A DNA stretch of 64,000 nucleotides, taken from NCBI GenBank assembly GCA_905182995.1, contig CAJJDP010000015.1, positions 372,001 through 436,000 of the forward strand. The letters run 5' to 3'. The DNA is from Paramecium octaurelia. Lineage: Eukaryota > Ciliophora > Oligohymenophorea > Peniculida > Parameciidae. Shown piece after piece: positions 1-11,414 of the stretch (its first letter is position 1; every line of letters starts with the position of its first letter). Under the pieces are notes generated by a model that was not told where the DNA came from, did no database searches, and was given only the letters and a program-made list of their open reading frames with translations. A program made the translations under genes and the position numbers.

Positions 1-1
1 A

Positions 2-139
2 ATGTATGAAGTGCCTAAGTCATCTCATGTGATATAGAGGGATCGGAGTGTGAAGTAGACACAATCTGGGAGAAGTAAACAGTATGACAAGTTGAATAAA
101 GACGTTAATGAAATATAACTAATTGATAAACTTGACTGA
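2..139 (+). CDS. C-terminal end of an unknown gene (5' truncated by window)
   Basis: The frame is open from the window edge to a TGA at 137-139 and gives 45 residues, rich in Lys, Ser and Gln, ending IDKLD. Several in-frame TAG/TAA codons read as Gln, as in the neighbouring genes. It converges on the next gene with only 17 bp between the two stop codons, which is normal spacing here. No domain can be recognised in so short a piece. It could be a chance open frame, but the lack of TGA and the charged composition favour the tail of a real protein. Confidence 0.45.
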
Positions 140-156
140 GAGAATATTTTAAGATA

Positions 157-875
157 TCACTTCAATGGTTTTAATTTATTTGATTAATTCAATTTATTGC
201 TTTTAGTGTATCTGGACATTTATCTCTTCTTTTCCCATTCGTAATTGCTGTGGAAAACAACCTTGAGGTGACTTTCGACATCCATATCAAACACGATGTC
301 TTTATTTCCAAATGGTCTATTGTAGACTCCGGCAATAGTTTATGTAGATGAGAGATGATGTAGGTTCTTGGCAAGTGATTCAAATTCAGTTCTTGCCAAT
401 TGTTCTTGTCTCACTTTCAATTATTAGTTTTCATCAACTTCTACTTTCTTTAATTCTTCCAGGAAGTCTTGGTTTTTGGTTTTTAAGAATTCCAAATAGG
501 CTTTTCTGGTAGACCAATTGATATAATATTTTCTATAATGATAACCTCTGAAGTGTCTTTGGATCTGAGTTGCATGATAACTGAAATATTTAATATTTCT
601 TTCATTGTATCTAGAGTCGTTGTTTCGTTTCATTAGCATTCTAGCTATATATCCACGAGCAAACTTCTATATAATAACAGTTGACTATTTAATCAATTTA
701 ATACAAATCTGATTTTTATATAATGAACTCGTAATTTATGCATTTTATGCCAAGCTTAAATCCTGGTGGAAGCCTTGATCTCAGTAACTCTATTCTCGCC
801 ACTCAACTTGGCCTGATGGTAATATAATTCCACGATTGACTGGAAATTGTTTTGGATAAGCTATTGGAATTGCAT
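157..875 (-). CDS. SPATA17-like IQ-motif protein
   Basis: Start ATG is at 873-875 and the stop is at 157-159. One 20-nt intron (685-704) restores a frame of about 230 residues. At least three IQ-type calmodulin-binding motifs are visible: IQAWHKMHKLRVHY, IIQKFARGYIARM and IQRHFRGYHYRKYY. They are followed by a helical Lys/Glu-rich stretch and a conserved-looking HHLSSTQTIAGVYNRPF segment. The order of three IQ motifs, then LEFLK...ELKK, then a YLLST-K--PGIYN-like segment matches the SPATA17 family of ciliary/flagellar IQ proteins (family from memory). IQ motifs bind calmodulin without or with calcium. A role in the axoneme or cilium is inferred from the family, not shown here. Confidence 0.82.
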
Positions 876-1028
876 TTTCAATTATTATAATATTAATAAT
901 AAATGTTTATGCCTCTTACATTAAGGACTTTACTTAAATTCAACTGAAAATCTAAGATACACAAATGTAAATTATTTTAAGGACTTTCATCTCTATAACT
1001 TAGAATTCAATTAAGACCCTTATTATTA

Positions 1029-1524
1029 ATGTTTAATATCAAAAAGTCATCAAACTCAGAAGAAGAATACATTGCTAAGGTGTTGGCAGCCTTCCTCAAG
1101 ATTCGACAATAAGAAGAGAAATCAGTTGCTCTACAAACAGGAGGAAGTCATCCATTTACAAAGTCTTAAATTGGAATAACAAAAAATGGAGAAGCAGATC
1201 AATAGCAATTAGAAAAAGGAACACTAACAGCTTAAGACTAATGAAAAAGTAGAAGAACCAAATAAGTCAGTCAAATCATCCACAACTGGCAAGATCAAAG
1301 GAGAAAAATATTCAGAATATGGAATCTTCGAGAACGGGGCTTTCACTTGTTTGAAGTGTTAAAGCAGAGTTAAAAGAACTTAAGATTTACTCAAACATTG
1401 GACTATGTAGCATGGGAGATAGGCGATACCTAGAAGAAAAAGAAACTACGTGAATGAGGATACTTAATGCATCAAAAAGATATCTTAGGAGACTCTCAAG
1501 TCAGAGGCTAAATCTGATTCATGA
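1029..1524 (+). CDS. Single C2H2 zinc-finger protein, frame uncertain
   Basis: The 3' two thirds read cleanly to TGA 1522-1524 and contain one classical C2H2 finger. It reads CLKC followed by 12 residues, His, 4 residues, His, just after GAFT. A Gln/Lys-rich coiled-coil segment precedes it. The only plausible ATG (1029-1031) is in another frame, giving MFNIKKSSNSEEEYIAK. The two frames can be joined by a poor 34-nt intron (1080-1113, GTG...AAG) or by assuming a one-base error near 1116-1124, which would give an unbroken coiled coil. A lone finger could bind nucleic acid or another protein. No family was recognised. Confidence 0.6.
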
Positions 1525-1573
1525 ATTGTATATACATAATATAAAATATATCATAAATTTAAATAAATAACAG

Positions 1574-3480
1574 ATGTCAGCAAACTAAACTCTTTATAAC
1601 TAATAATGTACCAACTTGGAACATAAGGCATCAATTACTAACTATTGTGCTTGTATTGACTGTCTGAGACCACTGTGTCCTGAGTGCATCTAAGACCATT
1701 ACTAATATCACATCTCAGCAAAGACACCAGCTGCAATCTAAAGCATTCTTAATACAAGAACCAATTGTGAAAGAAAGATTGCAAAAGCAATTGAATAATT
1801 GAGAAAAGTAATTTAATAAGATTTCATAAAAGGAATATGAATAATACGACATTCAATACATTTTTAACCCTGATGAAATACTTACTCAGGAAATCTCCAG
1901 GATGAATGAGGTCAAGTTGCAGATGTTTGAAATTATCAACATCTTTTTTAAATAATAAGAAAACCTTCTAGAAAACAAAGTGAAAGAAAATCAATTAAAA
2001 GTAAATTCATTAATGATCTTTCCAGGTTAGAAACATCGGAGGGATATTCTAAAAGATAGAATCAGTAATTCAACAACTGGAACTCTTAAGAAATAGTCTT
2101 CTGACTAGCTCAGATCCTTTTACCCACTTTCATAAGGCGTGCAGACTAGACGTTAAATCTTTGCTTGATCGATATAAATCTGATTTGAAGAAATCTATTA
2201 AATCCAAAGAATTAGGCAATTAAAATTATTTATTTCTTAGATCCCATCAACGTTCACATTGATGAACACAAACTATTCAATCTTAAAACGGAATTAAATA
2301 AAATTGTCATTATTCAAACTGTCGATCATGAAGATGCCAATGAAAATCTTTCTGTTCTATCCAAAAATAATAAGGATTAAAGTATCAATTACAGTGTACA
2401 TGGCCTCTACGGATAGTAGGCTAACACTGTTTAGAATGAACCTATGCACTTTTAGTAAAAGCAAACCAATTAACAAATGTACAACCCAGGAGATCTTGAT
2501 GATCCCTTATATGGCACCTTGGCAAATTATGACTTCTCTATTGTAAGACCTAACTATTTTGCTGGCCAATCCGCATTCCTACATTTCTTTATTAATAAAG
2601 CTAAAATTATGAAGATCTGCAATTTAGAAACCAAATAATGGCTGACTCGTTAAATTGACTATCAAGTTCCAGGGTTTCATAAATCTATCGTTGCTCCTAA
2701 TGGTGATATCTATATTTCTGGAGGAGTGATCAATTCTAAAGACAATAGAAAAGATCCGATTGTTAGAAAATACACTTTAGATGGTAGGATTCAATAAATT
2801 GGACAATTGACTTTGCCAAGGTCATCTCATTCAATGGTTTATTGCAATTAAGCCATTTACATATTGTGTGGCTTTGATGAACATAGCAATATCACTTCAA
2901 GCATGGAAAAGTACAATATTAATACATAAAAAATGGAGCAATGCGCTCCTTGCAATAAACCAGCTAATCAACCAGCTTGTTGCACTTTTAATGACAGGTA
3001 TATCTATAAGTTTGGGGGAAATGATGACAATGGATAGATACTATTAATTATAGAAAGGTATGATACTTTTACAAACAAATGGGAGTATATCAATCCTGAA
3101 ATTGATCCTTTGGAATCTTCGAAATTTCAAACTACCTTTCAATCCGCTTCTTGTGTCCAAATCAATTAAAATAACATATTTGTATTTGGTGGCTACGACA
3201 ATGAGGATAGGGGAGTCCATTTCTCATTCCTTTTGAATTTTGAATAAGATATACATAAAATTCGTTAAGTAGACACCAGACCCTTATTATATCCAGAAGG
3301 GTTTTGGAACAACTAAGTAAATCAATCCATTCTATAACTAAGGTGATCATCCATGACCACAAAATGTTTGTTTTATAGAACATAGAGATTGAAGCTAATC
3401 ATATTGATGAGAATAATAGATGTTTATTATGTTTTGATGGATATAGATGGAGCGAACTATAATATTAAAATTCTATTTGA
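1574..3480 (+). CDS. B-box / coiled-coil / Kelch-repeat protein
   Basis: Four introns are needed: 1808-1832, 2001-2025, 2216-2240 and 3317-3342. The N-terminus has a B-box-like Cys/His cluster (CTNLEHK...CACIDC...CPECIQDHY, roughly residues 12-48). A long helical segment follows, then a C-terminal Kelch propeller from about residue 320 with repeated strands such as YISGGVINSK, YILCGFDEH, YKFGGNDDN and FVFGGYDNED. This is the TRIM-like B-box/coiled-coil/Kelch layout common in ciliates; no RING precedes it. The third intron starts with GC instead of GT (see findings). Kelch propellers bind partner proteins; the partner is unknown. Confidence 0.8.
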
Positions 3481-3675
3481 ATTATTTACATTTTTCATAA
3501 ATGCATATTATAATACACACATTATCTTCATATTTTTAAGGGTTTTGTAAATTTGGCCAATTACCTTAAAATTTGATGTAAATCATGTTGTCGAAATAAG
3601 TTACAAGATATATAAATACTCAAATAGAAATTCATAAAAAACGATTAAATGGATTTATAATTAAAATGATGATTA

Positions 3676-4436
3676 TCATGGACTTTCCCATTGATGTGAA
3701 CTTTTCGCTGATCCGCTTATAAATTTGGCCTCAAATTCTTTTGGTGGAAGACTCTATGCTAAATTGACTTTTTCTTTTGTTTAATTTTCTCTCTGCATCG
3801 TCTACTGCAAATAGGATAGTTCGAGCTATTCAATTTATTCTAATTCTCTTATTCTCCAATCATAATCAATTTTCTCCCTGATAACTTTATCCTTTTCCAG
3901 TTCTACATCAAATCTGATCTTATCTCGTCTATCCTTCAATTTATTTAATGTATTTTAGTTCGCTTGCTTCTCTTCCCATTTCCATTAAATAACTTTGTTC
4001 CTAAATGTCTCATGATCCATATTTCTCTATAATTTTGTTTCTTTGAGATCATGTTTGTGCCAATCTCTGAATTCTTTGACTTCAGTTTTTTTTCTAAATA
4101 GCATTTCTGACTTTATTTTTTTCAATGTCTCTCTTTAAGCTCTTGAGACACTCAATGAGAATGGTGGAGGAGCCTCTACTTTTTATCTTATTTTCTCCTC
4201 TTTCTAAAATATTGAAAAATCAAATTTAATACTTTTATCTGCAATTCTAATCTATGCCTGTAGATATGCTCTGCTTTTTAATCTTCTGATTATATTTTTT
4301 TAAGTATTTTCTCTCGTTCTTATCTGATTTGATCGATTCTATTTTTTATTTTCATAGCTTCTTCTTCTGCATTCTTTTTCTCAACATAAGTAGTAAACAA
4401 ACTCTTATTACCAATTTTTGGTAACTCTCCTGACAT
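3676..4436 (-). CDS. Coiled-coil protein, uncharacterised
   Basis: Start MSGELPKIGNKSLFTTYVEK at 4434-4436, stop TGA at 3676-3678. A single 29-nt intron (4204-4232) gives about 243 residues. The sequence is highly charged and helical, rich in Glu, Lys, Arg and Gln, with regularly spaced Trp/Phe (FRDWHKHDL, IQWKWEEK, YDWRIREL). It has no signal peptide or membrane segment. The composition resembles small axonemal or basal-body structural proteins, but I do not recognise a family. It is head to head with nothing nearby and 82 bp from the next minus-strand stop. Confidence 0.72.
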
Positions 4437-4518
4437 TTAAATATTATTATTATTATTTCTATAAAATTTGGTTATGCAAGTGAGTTTTGCATTACAAATA
4501 AAACACACAAAATAAATA

Positions 4519-5665
4519 TCACATGAGTCTTTATATTTATAGCGGTAATTCTAAAGAGGTTTCTAAACTGCATATTTCTGACTTTACTGAATGTTTACGA
4601 AAGTTTTTGTCATCAAATTACTTATCAAATGGGATATGTTGATAATTTTTTTAATGGGATAATTTTCTACTTTGGATCGTTGTCTAACTGTTTTAAGAGC
4701 TGTACTTCTTTCCTAGACTTAAGAACAAAGGACAATCAGATATAATTTTATCTTATGATCCCTTCAAAGACATCAACATTGACTTCAATTACTTATTCTT
4801 AGTTCCTTCTTAAGCTGTTTATAAGATATCTTTTCTTTCCTTTTGTCTTTGCAATTTTTTCAATTTTGATTCCCGATCAAATTCCAATTAATCTTAATCG
4901 AATTCCTTCATTAAGGTCTATTAAGTGTTTCTAATCATGCGAATCATTTGGGAGGCATACTTTTTATATTCTTTATTTTATTGATTAAGTTTCAAAACAA
5001 TCTAAATATTGAGATTTCATTTACATTCAGTTTATTTGGAGACTAAGATTTTGATTATGCATTTTCTGAAATTTCTTTAAAATTAGTCTATAAAATTGGA
5101 GAGATAATTAATTAATCTTGGACTCTCAATGAATTCTTATGATCTCCTTCTTCTAGTTCTTGATCCAATTCAAGTATACAATTATTATGAGTCGAACCCT
5201 GAGATTAGTATTTCATATTAATGTCTGGTTACGTATGATTAATATCGAAAAGTTCTAAAAGTGATTATGGATTTTAATACTTTTTACGCTCAAAGTCTCT
5301 TCGATTTTGCTTAGTTGCCTCAAAGGGGATATAGAGTATTTAGTTTCCACGTTTGTATCTTTCTATTCAGTTATAGAAATATTCTGTGAAATTTTCGAAT
5401 GGGACATATTTGAATCTCCCTGTGCAAAAGAATTAACTTGAAGGTACTTTCTGATTGAATATGCCTGTTCTAGCTATAATTCCTTGTTTCTTTTCACCTT
5501 TCTGTTATTGACTTTATTCTATAAGTGTTGTGAAAAGAGATAATTCGTATTTGTGATTGACACTTTTTAAGGGGATTCCGTGGTTTTTAGACAAATAGCT
5601 GGAAAATATTATTGCTGTTTTTTCTGGGGAGATAAAGATAATTGTGAATTTTAGGATTAACTCAT
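4519..5665 (-). CDS. Uncharacterised Ser/Gln/Lys-rich protein
   Basis: Start MSQSQNSQLSLSPQKK at 5663-5665, stop at 4519-4521. Introns at 5255-5280 (26 nt) and 5002-5024 (23 nt) keep one frame of about 365 residues. The N-terminal half is low-complexity Ser/Gln/Asn and probably disordered. The C-terminal half is helical and basic (KEFDQDQLEFDRESKLKKL, then LQRQKERKDILQ). No catalytic motif, signal peptide or TM segment is visible. A long open frame on the opposite strand (about 4633-5007) is a shadow. The minus strand has the consistent charged coding pattern and two good introns. Function unknown. Confidence 0.7.
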
Positions 5666-5978
5666 TTTTAATTCTTAATTGAATTAAATTATAAATAATT
5701 ACTGTGAGAATATAAAGATATCATTAACATTAATTCAAAGTCTTTTAATCTGATATTACAATTTCTAAAATTTAGTGTTATTTCAATAAATTATTTATAA
5801 TTGAAATAATACCTTCTTATTATATATATAAAAACATATAATGTATTCTAAATTATTCTACTTTATTGTTAAAATCAAATTAGTATCGTTTTCAAAATTA
5901 TCTTTGAGTCACTAAATTGATGTACTACATTGCATCATTAATCTTAACTATTTTTATTGCATCATCACTTCCTTTTTA

Positions 5979-6275
5979 TCATTTAATAATATTCCAATTT
6001 ATATTAATTAAACTAATTGGTTACTTCAAAATGAATGAACTTTTATAAAATTTTCTAATTTTCTTAATGATATCAACATTGAATCCATTTGATCTATTAT
6101 CTATGTATATATCTGAATAGTTAATTGAATCAAAGTATTCTTAACTATATCTTTGTATTGTCTTTGATTTTATTATTTTATCCTAACATTATCCATATAT
6201 TTCTGCTGATGTTTTAATTAATTTTCTATTATCGCCTTAGTAGTATCTAATTTTGGCCTTTATTCTGTAATTCAT
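5979..6275 (-). pseudogene. Gene remnant or short gene, TGA-interrupted
   Basis: A 98-codon frame from MNYRIKAKIRYYQGDNRK to TGA 5979-5981 has a convincing coding composition (KTSAEIYGQCQDK, INYSDIYIDN). The same frame resumes after the TGA with SDDAIKIVKINDAMQYIN, and upstream (to about 6600) other minus-strand frames look coding but are cut by several TGAs. No standard-length intron removes these stops. The simplest reading is a decaying gene copy, as expected after the whole-genome duplications known in Paramecium. A short real gene remains possible. No family was recognised. Confidence 0.4.
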
Positions 6276-6899
6276 TCATATGAAATTATAATTAAGTCTA
6301 ATTATAGTAGTAATTTTATCTAGAAATCATATTCTTTTTTTTAAATGAATAATTCATATTATCATAATATTCTTTCATTATTGGGCACTTTAATCCAGAT
6401 TTTACTTATTGCATTCTATTTATATAGTCTATTCATAAGATTCTTAAATGTAATAGATTCAAATCATATATATTCTGGAAAATGTCTAATTTTCTAAAAA
6501 ATAATAATTTTCAATTGAATGCTGAAGTACCTTATAAAATATGTACACCTTATAGTTTAACAATATTTCTTAAAATCTCACAGAAATGCGATTATTACTT
6601 ATTTTAATTAAATGATAAATATAAATAAACAAATTGACAAAGAATATTTTACATACCTCAAGATTGTAAAGGAGACATTGACATTTATTCTTCCAAGTTC
6701 TGCATAATATGAGGAATACTTCCAATAGTCAAAGGTGATAATTGGAGATATACATATTGTGATTTTATAATTGACCAATTGGTTGATCTTCTATTACTCG
6801 GATGCAAAGGGAGAACCAAATTAATTTAGTTTAAATATTAGCAATACATTAAAACCTTAAATACAAAATTACTTCATTCGTAAGAGTAATTTGTAAGGG

Positions 6900-7208
6900 A
6901 TGTAGATTTATTATAAGGAAAAGTAATTAAATAAACTAGAGAATTTAATCAGAAACAGGATATTTTAGCAGTAGAAAGGAAATGTTTTAATTAAATTAGT
7001 GGAGAATAGAGATGTTTCGATTTTGATATATAGTTATTTGAAACGAAGAGATATGATGAATTTGGAATTGAGTTGTTTCAATGTTAGAGAATTGTTTGTT
7101 GAGAATAGTTATTGGTATTAGTTGTATGAGTGGAAATATGGTTAAACTGGATTCAAATTGGATGCTTTTAGTTGGAAGAATAAATTTATTTTGCTAATGA
7201 AATGTTGA
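6900..7208 (+). CDS. F-box-like N-terminal piece of an F-box/RCC1 protein
   Basis: The frame from ATG 6900 to TGA 7206-7208 encodes about 102 residues. They end in an F-box-like block: VSILIYSYLKRRDMMNLE, then CFNVRELF, YWYQLYEWKYG and SWKNKF. The pattern of hydrophobics and the trailing W-K-F fits the F-box fold, which links a substrate receptor to SKP1 in SCF ubiquitin ligases. The RCC1-repeat gene starts about 100 bp downstream on the same strand, and F-box plus RCC1 is a known combination. I could not find an intron of normal size that joins them (see findings). Confidence 0.55.
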
Positions 7209-7308
7209 TTTAAATATTAATATTATATTATTATAAATATATCTGAGAAGGGTTATTTTAATACTGATTAGATGGATTTATGATGTAGTGATAAATCAGA
7301 CAAATTCG

Positions 7309-8698
7309 ATGTTTATATTTATATATAATAATGAATAATTAGATCTTGTAATAAATATTTTAATGAATTGCTTAACACATAGTGGTGTTTTTAAATCATT
7401 ATGGACTCGTCCATTGTATAGAGCAGGCAATTTGTATACTTGGGGTGTTCACAGTTTAGGATGTGGAATCAATCAAGATTCATAGAGTGATCAATTAAGA
7501 CCAAGGAGAATTGATGCTTTCAATGGCAATGTTTAAAAAGTATATCCAAGTGAATACTTTACAGCTGTGATTACAGGTATTGATATTTAAATAAATGATA
7601 AGATAATGGTGATTTGTATACATTTGGTAACAACGATTATGGATAATTGGGATTGGGTAACACTGAATAACAATAAACACCATAACTTGTGAAATACTTT
7701 AGAGATAAGGGATTAAAGGTTGTAGATGTGGCATTGGGATCGAATCATGGAGTAGCCTTGGCTTGTAATAAATATAAATAATATGACAGCTGATGGGAAT
7801 GTATATACTTGGGGAAGTGCAAATAATTCATTTTTAGATTAATTATTATGCAAACCTAGTGGATTAGGTGATAATTACACTAATAATCTCCTTCAACCAT
7901 AAGCTGTATAGAAATTGGCTGGATCTCCTAAAGGCAAATTTGTGAGTGCTGGCATTAACTACTCAATTGTAGTAAATGAAAACAACCAAGTCTATGTATG
8001 GGGAGCTGGCAAAAGAGGAGAACTCGGTAATGGATGCAGTTTGAACTTCAAATATCCTGAATTGAATCCGATTTTTGAATAATTAGCTAAATCTGGTTAC
8101 ACAATCCAAAAGATTAAGTCATGCTTTGCTGGAACATTGGCATTATTAAGTAATTGCTTATTATTAAAAATCTATTTTCAGATGAAGGAATTGTAGTAGG
8201 ATGGGGAAGAAGTTATTATGGGTCTTTGGGAGTCAGATAATAAGAATATGTTGTCACAGATCTAGTAATAATGAAATAATTAATCATTAGGAAAATCATT
8301 CACCAACACCAGTGAATTTTAAGTATTTCCAACCCAACGAAAAGGTTGTGGATTTCGATTTAGGATATAATCTTTCTCTCTTCTTAACTGATTAGAATAG
8401 AATCTATTTATCAGGCTATGATGAGACCTATGTACCAAGACCTATTGACCTTCCAAAGGATGAGAAGATTCTTAAATTTTCTGCTTCTAATAACAGCTTT
8501 GCCATTTTAACTGGTATATGAAGTGGTCTATTTATCTTAGATAAAAACTTCTATACTTCCAATGAGTACGTAATTCCTCAATAGAAAAGGAATTTGGGAT
8601 TCTTGTTCAAAAGCCAACCCAGAGAACTGTTTGAGTCTACTAATATTGAACAATTTGGAGGAGGATATAGAGTCAGATATGCAGTCGTAAATAATTGA
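7309..8698 (+). CDS. RCC1-repeat (beta-propeller) protein
   Basis: Introns at 7577-7602 (26 nt), about 7767-7791 (25 nt) and three further ones near 8150, 8265 and 8514 give about 415 residues. RCC1-type blades recur: LYTWGVHSLGCG, LYTFGNNDYGQLGLGN, VYTWGSANNSF, VYVWGAGKRGELGNG and VVGWGRSYYGSLG. The stop is at 8696-8698. The frame is open upstream, so the start at 7309 is a guess, and the true protein may include the F-box piece at 6900. RCC1 propellers act as Ran exchange factors or, with an F-box, as substrate-binding modules. The second is more likely here. Confidence 0.78.
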
Positions 8699-8810
8699 TA
8701 TAATGCCTACATCTAAAGCAATATAAAATAAAACATTATTCTTATTGTCATGGTATTATTACGAATAAATTTGAAAAAAAAATCAAATAAATTAAAAAGG
8801 ATATAATTTA

Positions 8811-9421
8811 ATGGGTAAATAATATGCAAGAGAGCCTGCTGTTCCAAAAAGCTCAGCCAAAGCCAAAGCAAGTGATTTGAGAACTCATTTCAAGAATACT
8901 TATGAAGTGGCTAGAGCAATCAAAGGATAAACACTTGCCTAGGCCCTTAAATACATGCAAGACGTTCTTTAACATAAGAGATGCGTTCCTTTCACCAGAT
9001 TTAATGGTGGAGTCGGAAGAACAGGTTAAGCTAAAGAATTCGGCAGATCTCAAGGTATTCGGGTTGATTAATCGATTCTTAGGTAGATGGCCAGAAAAGA
9101 GTGTTAGAATTGTGTTGTCTCTTTTATAAAACTTGGCAGCCAATGCTCAAGTCAAAAATTTGAGCAATGAAAAATTGATCATCAATCATGTCTAAGTCAA
9201 TAGAGCTTAAAAGGGAAGACGTAGAACCTACAGAGCTCATGGAAGAATCAATCGTAATTTAATTATAGTGATATTTTCTAGCTTTCCTATCATCAAATGC
9301 TCACATTGAAATTTGGGCTGCAGTAAGAGATGAAAATGTTAAAAAAGAAGCCAATAATAAGGTTGTCGCTCGTTAATCAAGAAAACAAGCTGCAAGATCT
9401 AAATTAGCTATTGGAGCATGA
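8811..9421 (+). CDS. RPL17: 60S ribosomal protein L17 (uL22)
   Basis: Start [20 protein letters not shown] at 8811, stop 9419-9421. Two 28-nt introns lie at 9055-9082 and 9254-9281. The joined sequence reads like eukaryotic uL22: [48 protein letters not shown], then [18 protein letters not shown] and HIEI near the end. Its length (about 184 residues) matches the family. uL22 lines the nascent-peptide exit tunnel of the large subunit. It lies 112 bp after the RCC1 gene on the same strand. Confidence 0.96.
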
Positions 9422-9494
9422 GCATATATTAGCATAAGTATATTAAAATAAACAAATTGAACAATTAATGAATCTCTTTATTTATTCATACTAC

Positions 9495-10568
9495 TCAATT
9501 CTATAATGCACCCAAAGTTGGGAAATCATTTTAATCGATTGGGTCCTACTTAACTTATTACTTCGGTGTTTTGTGGACTATACTTTTCGGAACCAATTGA
9601 TACTGCTATTGAGATTCCCCCTTTTGAAAGTATTGCTAACTTATGGAGCGAAATCATTACATTATTTTATCTATTCCCTTGTTTTCTATCAAATCTGCCC
9701 TTCCCTCTTGAATTTTTGTAGTCTTCGTTATCTTGCTAGTCTTGTTATCCATAATTCTATCTTCCTCTCCCTTTTGAATAACCAGAATTCTGATAACCTT
9801 TATTATCATGTCTCTCAATTTCCTCATCATAATCATCATGCTAATGTGGTTTCTTATTCTATATCATTGCACACTTCTTCAAATTGATTTGCTTATGGAA
9901 TTCGTCCAAGTAATCAACACTTTGCATCATGACCGAGTCTATTTGCAACTTCGATTTGTTGGACATCAAATAAGTGAAAATCTCATCTGCACACTATTCA
10001 CTCTGACAGGTCAATGTCAATTTAATTAGACTTTTATCAGCCTAATATATTTCTTCTTCAAACTATAATTATTCTCTATTCTATCCAGCACTTCTAAGCG
10101 ATTCCTTTATACTACTAATATTGGATGCACTTGATTTTATTAGAATTCTCTTCCTTTCACTACGGAAATAGGGTCTAATAAGTAGAAGTCCGTGATCAAA
10201 GTTCCATAATTAGTTATTATACTTCTTCAGTATCTAAATTTATGGATTACATCATAATCATACAGCTGTCAAGATCAGATGATATTGTTTTCTATCATTC
10301 TATTCATTTTGCACATACTGATTCTTAATAGAATTTTCCCTTTACACCACCACATATTATAACAAATAATGATCTGGTTTTGCAATGTCTGTTTCGAACT
10401 TCCTTACCAAATATTCATTATTTAGCAAGTTCTCATATTTGAATAACTCGATCATCTATAAAATTTAGTATCAATCATTACAGCTTTTTCCAGTCTTGAG
10501 AATTGATCTTCGTACTAAAAATATTTACACTATCTTACCTTGTCAGATAAATTTTCAGGGGAAATCAT
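9495..10568 (-). CDS. Possible La-motif-like RNA-binding protein with RG-rich tail and FPTL end
   Basis: Four introns of 24, 26, 30 and 25 nt give about 320 residues from MISPENLSDK to TGA 9495-9497. Residues about 17-60 (IELFKYENLLNNEYLVRKF and what follows) loosely resemble the start of a La motif. After a basic middle part, the tail has KGRGRQNYG and SRGKGRFDR, typical of RNA-binding regions. It ends DQNDFPTLGALQN; FPTL-type ends occur in several RNA-associated proteins. No RRM was recognised. The RNA-related assignment is an inference of moderate strength. Confidence 0.55.
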
Positions 10569-10710
10569 CCTATGTTTGATAATAAATTTTAATTTATTTT
10601 TCTAAAATTATATTCAATTATGGATTATTTGAGACATCCCTTATTTTTCATAGGAATTAAAAGAGATCATAAAATAGAAATAAAAAAATAAACCAAAACA
10701 TAAAGCTTTT

Positions 10711-11271
10711 TCATTTCTTCTTTTTTTTGGCTTTAAGTTTGGCAGCCTTAGCCTTAGCCACTTATAAGTCCTCATACTTTTTTTTAACATAATCCACATA
10801 TTTACACATTCCACTGTCATCAGGATCCATCTCCTTTAAAATATCCTTAACATCTTAAGCAGTCATCTTTTCTCCCATTTCCATTAAAATGTATCTCATT
10901 TCAGCTGTTTGGATGGTTCCAGTATTATCCAAATCAAAAACACGAAATGACTAGGTTCATATATATATAAATTTATGTACAGCCATTAACTCATCAATTG
11001 TATCATCATCTTTGACTGCTTTAGTTAATATTTTCATCATTTTCATGAAATCGATAGTGCCTGTAGATTCAGGATCCAAATCTCTCATGTAATTGTCCAA
11101 CTCCTCATCTGTAGGGTCTTGACCCAAATATTTCAAAATGTTAGCTAGAAAAGGTAACTTGTGATGCATGGTACCTAATTCCTTTGTTGATACAGTGCCC
11201 TTGTTATCGGTATCAAACTAATCGAATGCTTCTTTTATGTCTTTCATTCTCTTTTCAGCAGGATCCATCAT
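10711..11271 (-). CDS. Calmodulin/centrin-like EF-hand protein
   Basis: Introns at 11145-11174 and 10951-10980 (30 nt each) are required. Without them the first EF-hand loop is followed by an out-of-family insert. The spliced protein (about 166 residues) has four EF-hands: DTDNKGTVSTKE, DPESTGTIDFMK (Lys instead of Glu at position 12, likely weak), DLDNTGTIQTAE and DPDDSGMCKYVD. The linker LKYLGQDPTDEEL is as in calmodulin. A Lys/Ala-rich tail ending KAKKKKK is unlike calmodulin or centrin and may bind membranes, tubulin or nucleic acid. It is a calcium sensor by family; the target is unknown. Confidence 0.88.
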
Positions 11272-11414
11272 AACGATGTAGGTTTAAAGAATAAATTAAT
11301 AATAATTACAACCAAAATAATTAGAGAATTAGAAATATTTCATATAAAATAGTCTTCTGATTATAAATTCTAGAATATTTCGAACACATCACTAATATTA
11401 AAATTAAGATCTAT

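Noticed and set aside
4633..5007. Plus-strand frame of about 125 codons with a hydrophobic, TM-like product
   Set aside because: The minus strand over the same bases gives a charged, helical coding pattern and two clean introns. The plus frame is the antisense of Lys/Gln-rich coding.
9573..9887. Plus-strand 104-residue ORF with membrane-like composition
   Set aside because: It is the antisense shadow of the Gln/Gly/Arg-rich tail of the minus-strand gene at 9495-10568.
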